NCBI GenBank assembly: GCA_900553205.1
Contig: USCK01000047.1
Span: forward strand, 1 to 12,568
Direction of reading: 5' to 3'
Length of the DNA: 12,568 nt
Source of the DNA: an uncultured bacterium
Lineage (GTDB): Bacteria; Cyanobacteriota; Vampirovibrionia; Gastranaerophilales; Gastranaerophilaceae
Part shown: positions 1 to 7,269 of the stretch, one piece after another
Position numbering within the stretch: the stretch's first letter is position 1
Layout of the letters: the number at the start of each line of letters is the position of its first letter
The notes under the pieces: model-generated
Told to the model about the DNA's origin: nothing
Databases searched by the model: none
Seen by the model: the letters and a program-made list of their open reading frames with translations, nothing else
Position numbers and translations under genes: made by a program

Positions 1-3000
1 AAGAATTAAAAGCATCTTTAAATAATATTATTGTAGGTATTAATGAATTAAAGAATGAAATTGCTAATAGTAGTTTTAATCAAAACAATGAATTAAAGCA
101 AAGTTTAGATAGTATTCAAGAAGCTATTAATAATTATAAAGATGCTATCTCGGGCAATAATGATGAAAAATTCAGCAAAATCAATGAGATTTTAAATACT
201 CTTTCTGAAAGACTTGAAGGAGTTAATGCGCAACATCGTGATATTATTAACAATAATATTGAACAAAGCAACGAGCTTAAAGAAGCCATAGAGCTTGTTA
301 AAGATAATATCACCAGATTGCAAAATAACTCAATAAATAACAATTCCACTTTGAATAACAATATAAAAGGAATGTTAGATGAAATCTCTGAAACGATATT
401 GTCAGCAAAGAATGATATTATCAACAATGATATAAACAGCAATACAAGTTCTAATAACGAAATAAAAGAACTTCTAAGTACACTTGCTGATAATTACGAG
501 GGTTTGAAGGATAATCTTTTAAATTCAAGTAACAGCTTAAACAATACTATCAATACGACTGTAAATAACTTATCAGAAAATATAAATACTATAAAACAAG
601 ATTTGCTTGCGAATAGTAATATTAATAACAGTTATTTAGAAGAAACTTTAACTTCTGCAGTGCACGCTACAGAAGCAAATTTGGTACATAGATTTGAAGA
701 AGTATTAAACAAAATTAATGATTCAAATAACGGAATTCTAGAGCAAATGCAGTCTATTACCATAAAAGAATATATTGACGCTCTTAAAACAGATCTTGAA
801 AGTCTAAATGCAGAGATAAGTCAATCTATTAATGCCTCAAATAGTATGCACAATGCAAAAATCCAAGAGATTCATTCTAATATTGATTCTTCAAAAGATT
901 ATATTATCAACAAAATTTCTGATACGGTTGTCGATAATATAAATTCAATAGAAGGTTTTGTTTCTTCTTCGACTTCATCAATAGAAAACTCAATAAAAGA
1001 ACACTTAAATTCTACTTTTGTTGAGGTAAATGATTCTGTAAATAAAATCTTGGAAGTAGTTGAAGCTACAGAAGATAACAAAACAGAACAAACTCAAGAT
1101 ATTATTCAAAAAGTAAGAAATATTTTATCATCTTTTCAAGCTGCAATAGAAGCTTCTAATAATTCAATTATGAATGTCTCTCAAGAATCTATGAACACTC
1201 TTGCATTATCTATAGATTCTATTATTCAAGAATTTACAGGTTTGAGCGTAGAGCTAAAAGATTCAGCACTGGAAAACAAATCAGAAATCATAAATAAAAT
1301 AAATGCTGTAATCCCTGCATTATCTGACAACTACGAGGATTTACGAGTCTTTGTTAAAAACGAATTGAGTGACATAATCAGTAAATTCTCTCAATTAACA
1401 TCTTCTATCGAAGTATCAGAACAGGCAATCTTACAAAAAATAGAAGATTCTACAATCTCTACTCAAGATAGAATCTCAGGTGTTATAGATAAAATCTCTG
1501 ATATAAAATCAGGTATTGAACATTCTTCTGTCGGAATACATGATAATATCAATTTTAAATTTGAAGAATTAATCAAGAGATTACAAGAACTTGAAGCTAA
1601 TGATTTATCTGTATCCAAAGAAAATTACAATAACATTTCATCAAAAATAAACGGTTTAGAAAATGCTATTGAAGCTATCGGACAAAAACAAGATTCTCAA
1701 AAATCTGATTTGTTTGATGAAATCTTAAATTACATAGACGAGATAAAAAGAATTGTAGAAAGCTCTGATTCTAAAATTAATGAATCTATCCAAGCTCTAA
1801 AATCAGAATCTGTAGCAGTTTTGAATAATTCTCAAAACATTATTAGTAATACTCTAAGAGATATAAAAGAAGAATCTGCAAACAAATTTAAGGATTTGTT
1901 GACAAATCTAGATGATATAAAGGCAACATTATCTTCAAAAGATGAAATTGATGACAAATTTAATCAGGTAGAAGGTACTTTAATCAATGTCTCAAGAGAG
2001 TTAAATACTTTAAATGCAACAAATCTGACTGCTGAAGATTTAGCATCCTTAAAATCAGAAATCAGTAACATACAAGATGCTTTAAAAGATTATATTTCTA
2101 CAAATTCTACAGAAAGAAGTTGCAGTATTATAAATGATTTATCAAATAAACTTGATGAAATCAGTAATATAATCAAAGATTCAATAGAGGCGAAATCAAA
2201 TAAAGAAGAAAGTTTAATCAAGGCTTCTGTTGAAAATATGGAAAGCAGATTTAATGATGTTTATTCTACATTAGCTAATATCATTAATGATATTGATAAT
2301 GTAAGAGGTATTGTTTCTTCAGATGCTGATATTGTTAAATTAACTGAAAAATTAAACGATATTCAGGCTGAATTTGTTGATGTAAATGCAAATATCAAGA
2401 ACTCAGAATCAGATAATGTCGCTCAAATTTCATCATTAAATACTTCATTGAAAACAAAACTCTCTGATGTTGAAGCAATTATCCAAAAATCTGTTTCAGA
2501 AAAATCAGAAGAATTAGCAAGTTTGATAAATAACCTTCAAAATACGATTAAACAACTTGATGAAAATATTGATGAAGACACAACTCGTCAGTTGAATATT
2601 GTTCAAGAAGAATTAGCTTCTGTATCAAGTGCATTATTTACAAATACTGATAAATTAACTTTAGCTTCAAAACTTCATTTTGATGAAGTATTTGAAAGAT
2701 TTGTACATTCTGAAGAATTGTTAAAAGCTCTAAAACTTGAGTTCAACGAAGCTTTTGCTTCAAATATTGAAGAAGTTAAGGCTGAATTTAATAACCTTAA
2801 TCAAATATTTGATAAAACAGAGGATTTAAAAGGTCAAATTACAAGTCTGAATAATATTTTAAAAAGCTATTTTGAAAATATTGTTGAGCAAATTGAGAAA
2901 TATTCTTCGCAAGAACAAGTTGATGTATGTATCAACAAACTTGAAACTGTAGAAAATAAACTTGATAAATTGGATTTCTCAAGCCAAAATGCAGAAAATG

Positions 3001-4664
3001 CTGATAAGATAATTATGTCTAATATAGAATCTATTGAGCAAAAAGTTGATTCTATATCATCAAATGTTGATTCTTTGACAAGAAACACATTGGCTGAACA
3101 GCTTGATGAAATTAAAGGTGTTGTTTTTGAACAGAGAGAACGGTTAAAAGCACTTTCTACAACAGATGATTTAACAAGATTACCAAATATTGAAGAAATC
3201 AATAATGTTGTTCAAACAAATACAGCAGATTTGCTTAATGATTTCAACAAAAAACTTGATGAAACTTCTGTTGAAACTTTGTTATCAGAAGAAATTGCAA
3301 AATTGAAATCTGATTTGCTTAGTCAAACAGTTAAAATTCTTGATCAAATTTCTTTTGAGGTCGAAGAAGCTGAAATTATTGATAGTATTCAAGAAAATAC
3401 AAATACAATCAAATCTGATATTGCTGAATCAAAATCAGATATACTTTCAAAACTTACTTCTAACAAGGCTGAAATAATAAGCTCTTTGGCTGATAAGAAT
3501 GATGTAGATGCAATAAATCAAAAACTTGAAGATTTATCAGATACTTACGAAATGGAAAAAGGATTTGCTGATATTAATTCAAGAATTGATTCTTTAGTCG
3601 ATAAATCAATTACAAGTGGATTTGAAGATGTAGAGTCAACAATTCAAGATGGAATAAGTGATATTCAGAATAAACTAGATTCTGTGGTGGATAATTCATT
3701 AGAAAAAGGTTTTGAAGATGTAAAATCAAAAATTGATTCTGTTACAGACAATACTATCAAAAAAGAATTGCACGAAGTAAAATCACAACTTGAAACTGTT
3801 GCAAACAATGATGAATTGCAAAAAGAGTTTGAGGAAGTTAAAAAACATCTTTTGACAATTCAGTCAGGTGATAGCAAGGCAAATTATACATATAGCTTGC
3901 AAGATGTAGAATCAGATATTGCAAAACTAAGAATTGCGATGAAAGAACTTCAAGCTGTTGCTCCTGATGAAGAACTTGAGGATATTCGCAAGAAGGTTGA
4001 TGATATAGTATTGGTAGTTGATAGTATCAAGAACCAAATATCTCAAGCTGAAATTGATGAAATTGGTGCAAGTGTTGAAAAAATGAATGAAGATGTTGTT
4101 AGCATCAGCACAAGAACTAACAAACTTCTTTTGACATCTGAAAATTCTGCGAATCTTTTAAAAGAAAATCTTGATAGTTTCAGATTGGTAGTAAATGATA
4201 TTGATGAAAGAACAAAAAATCTTGCAGAAAGCTATGACTTGACAGATGTTCACTCATCAATTTCATCTATTCAAAACTCCCTAATCGAAAACAGCAGACA
4301 TAGTAATGTAGTGAATCAATCACTTGTTGCTATTGCTGAATGGGTAGATTGTGCAGGGGCAACACTTTCTTCAATATCTGAAAAGGTAGAGAAGATAGAT
4401 GATATTGAAGATATTAAATCTCTAATTAGAAATATTGAAATGCCTGATAGATTTGATTATTCTGTGTTTGATTCTATTGAAGAAAAATTCAATGTTCAAC
4501 AAGATAAAATTGATATGTTAGAGGATAAAATTAACAAACTGACAGAACTTGTTGAAGCAAACGATAATACTCAAATTACCAAGAAGATATCAAGTGTTGA
4601 CAGGCAACTTGCAAAATTGAATAAAAGTATAGAAAGACTGACATCTTATGTTGACGAAGAATAA
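1..4664 (+). CDS. Giant coiled-coil protein, 5' end outside window
   Basis: The reading frame is open without a stop from base 3 to the TAA at 4662-4664, so the gene begins left of the window and at least 1,553 residues are visible. The TTG at 318 is an ordinary internal Leu codon, not a start. The protein is built almost wholly of Asn, Ser, Asp, Glu, Lys, Ile and Leu. It has only a handful of prolines and a single Trp (in an AEWVDCAG stretch near 4340), and hydrophobic residues are spaced three to four apart. This is the pattern of a very long, nearly continuous alpha-helical coiled coil. The first ~700 bases are especially Asn/Ser-rich; later parts are richer in Glu and Lys. No membrane helix, signal peptide or enzymatic motif is visible in the part seen. 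A degenerate 19-residue repeat block lies at 3561-3860. The end overlaps the next gene by 17 bp. I do not recognise the family; a structural (cytoskeletal, surface or envelope-spanning) role is inference only. Confidence 0.85.
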   Translation, partial: ELKASLNNIIVGINELKNEIANSSFNQNNELKQSLDSIQEAINNYKDAISGNNDEKFSKINEILNTLSERLEGVNAQHRDIINNNIEQSNELKEAIELVKDNITRLQNNSINNNSTLNNNIKGMLDEISETILSAKNDIINNDINSNTSSNNEIKELLSTLADNYEGLKDNLLNSSNSLNNTINTTVNNLSENINTIKQDLLANSNINNSYLEETLTSAVHATEANLVHRFEEVLNKINDSNNGILEQMQSITIKEYIDALKTDLESLNAEISQSINASNSMHNAKIQEIHSNIDSSKDYIINKISDTVVDNINSIEGFVSSSTSSIENSIKEHLNSTFVEVNDSVNKILEVVEATEDNKTEQTQDIIQKVRNILSSFQAAIEASNNSIMNVSQESMNTLALSIDSIIQEFTGLSVELKDSALENKSEIINKINAVIPALSDNYEDLRVFVKNELSDIISKFSQLTSSIEVSEQAILQKIEDSTISTQDRISGVIDKISDIKSGIEHSSVGIHDNINFKFEELIKRLQELEANDLSVSKENYNNISSKINGLENAIEAIGQKQDSQKSDLFDEILNYIDEIKRIVESSDSKINESIQALKSESVAVLNNSQNIISNTLRDIKEESANKFKDLLTNLDDIKATLSSKDEIDDKFNQVEGTLINVSRELNTLNATNLTAEDLASLKSEISNIQDALKDYISTNSTERSCSIINDLSNKLDEISNIIKDSIEAKSNKEESLIKASVENMESRFNDVYSTLANIINDIDNVRGIVSSDADIVKLTEKLNDIQAEFVDVNANIKNSESDNVAQISSLNTSLKTKLSDVEAIIQKSVSEKSEELASLINNLQNTIKQLDENIDEDTTRQLNIVQEELASVSSALFTNTDKLTLASKLHFDEVFERFVHSEELLKALKLEFNEAFASNIEEVKAEFNNLNQIFDKTEDLKGQITSLNNILKSYFENIVEQIEKYSSQEQVDVCINKLETVENKLDKLDFSSQNAENADKIIMSNIESIEQKVDSISSNVDSLTRNTLAEQLDEIKGVVFEQRERLKALSTTDDLTRLPNIEEINNVVQTNTADLLNDFNKKLDETSVETLLSEEIAKLKSDLLSQTVKILDQISFEVEEAEIIDSIQENTNTIKSDIAESKSDILSKLTSNKAEIISSLADKNDVDAINQKLEDLSDTYEMEKGFADINSRIDSLVDKSITSGFEDVESTIQDGISDIQNKLDSVVDNSLEKGFEDVKSKIDSVTDNTIKKELHEVKSQLETVANNDELQKEFEEVKKHLLTIQSGDSKANYTYSLQDVESDIAKLRIAMKELQAVAPDEELEDIRKKVDDIVLVVDSIKNQISQAEIDEIGASVEKMNEDVVSISTRTNKLLLTSENSANLLKENLDSFRLVVNDIDERTKNLAESYDLTDVHSSISSIQNSLIENSRHSNVVNQSLVAIAEWVDCAGATLSSISEKVEKIDDIEDIKSLIRNIEMPDRFDYSVFDSIEEKFNVQQDKIDMLEDKINKLTELVEANDNTQITKKISSVDRQLAKLNKSIERLTSYVDEE
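3561..3860 (+). repeat. Degenerate 19-residue repeats in coiled-coil protein
   Basis: Consecutive protein units align from their first residue. They begin at 3561 (GFADINSRIDSLVDKSITS), 3618 (11 residues only, GFEDVESTIQD), 3651 (GISDIQNKLDSVVDNSLEK), 3708 (GFEDVKSKIDSVTDNTIKK), 3765 (ELHEVKSQLETVANNDELQK) and 3825 (EFEEVKKHL...). The consensus is roughly G-F-E-D-V-x-S-K-I-D-S-V-x-D-N-[ST]-[IL]-x-K. DNA identity is clearest between the 3651 and 3708 units. The short unit looks like a partial copy. The pattern suggests small in-gene duplications in a coiled-coil rod. Confidence 0.75.
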
Positions 4665-6033
4665 AATAGAGGAAGAATTAGAGAAGTTTTTACCAGAGGA
4701 TAGTATTTTATCAAGTCTTGAGGAATGTTATGTATATTCTCAAGATGGGACAAATACTAGAAAATCTGAAAAAACTCCAGATGTTGTAATTTTTCCTGAA
4801 ACTATAGAAGAAGTTCAACAGGTCGTTAAGTTTGCAAATATTCATGAAATACCAGTAACTGCACGAGGTGCGGGAACTAATCTTATTGGAGCTTGCTTAC
4901 CTGATTCAGGTGGTATTGTAATGAATTTTTCAAAAATGAATAAAATAAAAAGAATAAATAAAACAGATATGACGGCTATTGTTCAACCCGGAGTTGTGGT
5001 TGGAGATTTGCAAAAAGCCGTTGAAGAAATAGGTTTGTTCTTCCCTCCGGATCCTTCAAACTTGCGAGTTTCTACGGTTGGTGGTGCTATTGCACAATCT
5101 GCAGGTGGACCAAAGACTTTTAAATATGGCACAACTAAGGATTATATCCTAGGTTTGAAGGTCGTTCTTGCTGACGGAAGTCTTATGATAACAGGTAGTA
5201 ATACAATTAAAAACGCTACAGGTTATCCTCTTTCACAGTTGTTTGTAGGTAGTGAAGGAACTTTGGGTATAGTTGTTGAAGCTACCTTGAAACTTATACC
5301 AAAACCTGAAACCTCAAGAGTAATGCTGGCTTATTTTGATTCTATTAATGATGCGACGGTTTCTGTAAACAATATCATTGATTCCAAGCTGTTCCCATCA
5401 ACAATAGACTTTATGGATAATAATGCAATTAATACTGTTGAAAAATTCTATCCTGCAAATCTTAAAACTGATAAGACTGCAGCTTTAATCATAGAAATAG
5501 AAGGTAGTAAAGATTCGGTTCTTGCAGATGGTGAAAAGTTAAAAGAAGTTTTGTTAAACTCAAATGCATCAGGAATTACGATATCTGATACTCAAGAAGA
5601 ATATGAAAGAATTTGGACGGCAAGACGCGCATCTTTTGCTGCTACTGCTAAGTTAAGACCTGATGTTGTGACTGATGACATGATTGTTCCTCGTTCAAAT
5701 TTGCCTAAATTGGTGGAAGGAATTAATGCTATATGTGAAAAATATCACTTGCAAACCTGTGTTATCGGGCATGTCGGTGACGGAAATGTACACCCTCAAA
5801 TCGCATTGAATCTTGAGGATAAACAGGAATATGCAAATTATATAGCTGCAAAAGATGAAATGTACAGGTTGACAATCAAGCTCGGTGGCACTTTATCAGG
5901 GGAACATGGTATTGGGTCAGAAAAGAAAAAATATATTCCAATGGCTGTTGATAAAGTTGCTCTTGAATATATGAGAAAAATTAAAACGGTTTTTGACCCT
6001 AAAAATATTTTGAATCCAGATAAAATATTTTAA
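4648..6033 (+). CDS. glcD: FAD-linked oxidase, GlcD / D-lactate dehydrogenase type
   Basis: This 461-residue protein matches the usual length of GlcD-type FAD-binding oxidases, which oxidise D-2-hydroxy acids such as glycolate or D-lactate. The FAD-binding domain (PF01565 type) shows ARGAGTNL at residues 72-79 and PPDPSNLRVSTVGG at 133-146, followed by the AGG-x5-YG segment. The C-terminal FAD-oxidase domain has GHVGDGNVHP at 374-383 and SGEHGIGSEK at 417-426. His375, His382 and Glu419 fall where this family binds a catalytic metal. It ends with the typical FDPKNILNPDKIF. The ATG lies inside the last codons of the coiled-coil gene with only a weak upstream AGAAAG, so translation is probably coupled. 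No iron-sulfur partner (GlcF) or GlcE lies beside it, so the exact substrate and electron acceptor cannot be set; glcD is a family-level symbol. No clear terminator follows. Confidence 0.9.
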   Translation: MLTKNKIEEELEKFLPEDSILSSLEECYVYSQDGTNTRKSEKTPDVVIFPETIEEVQQVVKFANIHEIPVTARGAGTNLIGACLPDSGGIVMNFSKMNKIKRINKTDMTAIVQPGVVVGDLQKAVEEIGLFFPPDPSNLRVSTVGGAIAQSAGGPKTFKYGTTKDYILGLKVVLADGSLMITGSNTIKNATGYPLSQLFVGSEGTLGIVVEATLKLIPKPETSRVMLAYFDSINDATVSVNNIIDSKLFPSTIDFMDNNAINTVEKFYPANLKTDKTAALIIEIEGSKDSVLADGEKLKEVLLNSNASGITISDTQEEYERIWTARRASFAATAKLRPDVVTDDMIVPRSNLPKLVEGINAICEKYHLQTCVIGHVGDGNVHPQIALNLEDKQEYANYIAAKDEMYRLTIKLGGTLSGEHGIGSEKKKYIPMAVDKVALEYMRKIKTVFDPKNILNPDKIF

Positions 6034-6038
6034 AGAAA

Positions 6039-6073
6039 TATAACAATTTGCATTATACTTCATTATTGTTATA
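6039..6073. promoter_or_regulatory. Perfect 9-bp inverted repeat around the cutA promoter
   Basis: TATAACAAT at 6039-6047 is mirrored exactly by ATTGTTATA at 6065-6073, with 17 bases between. The left arm abuts the predicted -35 box and the right arm overlaps the extended -10 box, as expected for an operator of a dimeric repressor. A weak AT-only hairpin ending the upstream glcD transcript is the main alternative; there is no T-run after it, which makes that less likely. Confidence 0.45.
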
Positions 6074-6075
6074 AT
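6048..6075 (+). promoter_or_regulatory. Sigma-70-type promoter for cutA
   Basis: A -35 box TTGCAT (6048-6053) is followed after 16 bases by a perfect TATAAT (6070-6075) preceded by an extended -10 TG at 6067-6068. Transcription would start near 6082, leaving a leader of about 38 nt that contains the GAGGAG ribosome site at 6103-6108. It sits in the only sizeable gap between glcD and cutA. Confidence 0.7.
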
Positions 6076-6119
6076 AGACTTGATATATAGTTGGAAAAAG
6101 AAGAGGAGATATTCAAATA

Positions 6120-6434
6120 ATGGATATTATACTTGTTTATTGTACTGTTCCTAACAGAAAATCAGCTAAAGAAATTGCAGATTTGCTTGTAAAACACCGT
6201 TTGGCAGCTTGTGTAAGTATGACAGATAAGGTTGAGTCAATTTTTTCTTGGGACGGTGATATTTGTAAAGAAAAAGAAATTTTGCTTACTATTAAAACTG
6301 TAAGGGATAATTTTGAAAAAATAAACTCATTAATAAATGATATTCACCCATATAGCGTTCCTGAAGTTATAGCTGTACCTGTGATAAACTGTAGTGAAGA
6401 TTACATGAAATGGATTGTACACGAAACAAATTAA
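6120..6434 (+). CDS. cutA: CutA divalent-cation tolerance protein
   Basis: This 104-residue protein is a full-length member of the CutA1 family: small, very stable trimeric proteins with a PII-like ferredoxin fold, linked in E. coli to copper tolerance but of uncertain cellular role. Family marks are CTVPN at residues 8-12, LLVKHRLAACVSM at 22-34, SIFSWDGDICKEKEILLTIKT around 40-60 and HPYSVPEV at 76-83, with the common aromatic pair Tyr95/Trp98. His76 and Glu82 correspond to the conserved HPY-x-VPE site. GAGGAG at 6103-6108 supports the ATG. It is the first gene after a strong promoter and overlaps the next gene by 25 bp, so the two are probably co-transcribed and translationally coupled. 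Confidence 0.95.
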   Translation: MDIILVYCTVPNRKSAKEIADLLVKHRLAACVSMTDKVESIFSWDGDICKEKEILLTIKTVRDNFEKINSLINDIHPYSVPEVIAVPVINCSEDYMKWIVHETN

Positions 6435-7219
6435 CTGTAAAACAAGAAGTTATTCAGTTCTTAAAATCTCTTGGTATAGATGTTCATACGACAACAAAAG
6501 CTCTTGGTCATCAAGGCTTTTTTAGGCATAACCGAATAGATATATCAAGAGAGCTTAGAGAAGAAAGATTTTTACCGACAATTATTCATGAATTTGCTCA
6601 TTATGTCATATATAACAAAAAAATTGTGTGCAAGGATTTTTTGCCTATATTTAGACAAAATGATGATTACATATATGATGAACTATTAAAGGTTACTAAT
6701 TGGGTTGATAAAAATTCGACTTTAGAAAAACTATATATTCAAAAAGAAAATCTTAAAACTGCGATAAAACAACATGAACAAATTATAAAAGCTAAATACC
6801 CTGAGTTTAAACGAAATGAGTGCTTTAAGCCTTTTTATAAATATGCAAGATTCTCTGATTTAAGGTATTTGCTAAAACATGATGCAGTTAGGGTACTTCA
6901 TTGGTTTTCTTATAAAACATATTCCATCATAAATCTGGAACAAGAGTTCTCTGATATTCCAAAAGAATTTGTCGCTTATTTGCGTTTAAAATCATGTCAA
7001 AGAAAACAAGCCTCAATTTCTCGCAAAATTAATAAAATGAATAAATATTATAATGAACCAACAGAACTGTTCGCCAGATTTGTTGAAGGCTTATTCTTGG
7101 ATAAAGAAAAAATAAACGAACTAGCACCTAGAACATTTAATTTGTTTTACGACTTATATCAAGAAAATTATTATACAAATTTGAAAGAATTATTTTCTAT
7201 TGTAAACATTTGTGTCTAA
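6410..7219 (+). CDS. Unrecognised protein with HExxH zinc-peptidase motif
   Basis: This is a 269-residue protein of a family I do not recognise. HEFAH at residues 60-64, preceded by FLPTII, is a textbook HExxH zinc-metallopeptidase motif: His60 and His64 would bind zinc and Glu61 would act as base. A likely third ligand is Glu216 or Glu219 in NEPTELFARFVEG (215-227), a segment resembling the glutamate helix of gluzincin-like enzymes and of ImmA/IrrE-type peptidases. Between these lies a charged helical insertion (about 100-130) and an aromatic, basic region (139-175). There is no signal peptide or membrane helix, so it is probably cytosolic. The ATG lies within cutA and is the only in-frame ATG for a long way; the ribosome site is weak, which suggests coupling to cutA. 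Substrate unknown; a toxin, phage-derived peptidase or regulatory protease are all possible. Confidence 0.8.
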   Translation: MDCTRNKLTVKQEVIQFLKSLGIDVHTTTKALGHQGFFRHNRIDISRELREERFLPTIIHEFAHYVIYNKKIVCKDFLPIFRQNDDYIYDELLKVTNWVDKNSTLEKLYIQKENLKTAIKQHEQIIKAKYPEFKRNECFKPFYKYARFSDLRYLLKHDAVRVLHWFSYKTYSIINLEQEFSDIPKEFVAYLRLKSCQRKQASISRKINKMNKYYNEPTELFARFVEGLFLDKEKINELAPRTFNLFYDLYQENYYTNLKELFSIVNICV

Positions 7220-7256
7220 ACTAGCAAAAATTCCCGTAAAAATGTTTTAATATAAA

Positions 7257-7262
7257 AGGTGA
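7257..7262 (+). promoter_or_regulatory. Ribosome site fixing the start of the HNH-like gene
   Basis: AGGTGA, part of a longer AAGGTGAT match to the 16S 3' end, lies 7 bases before the ATG at 7270. A GTG at 7264 is also in frame but only one base from this site, so ATG 7270 is preferred. Confidence 0.75.
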
Positions 7263-7269
7263 TGTGTGT

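Noticed and set aside
318..320. TTG as the start of the coiled-coil gene
   Set aside because: The same frame is open without a stop from base 3, with the same coiled-coil composition, so this is an internal Leu codon.
134..442. Open frame on the minus strand opposite the coiled-coil gene (also at 899-1081 and 2867-3202)
   Set aside because: Low-complexity shadow proteins of a repetitive AT-rich gene; no ribosome site or family match.
1..4664. Phage tape-measure protein
   Set aside because: Length and helical content fit, but there are no phage structural genes nearby, no membrane segments in the part seen, and the neighbour is a metabolic gene.
7204..7247. Inverted repeat AAACATTT / AAATGTTT after the HExxH gene
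   Set aside because: Only 8 bp of AT-rich stem with a 28-base loop; too weak for a terminator in this base composition.
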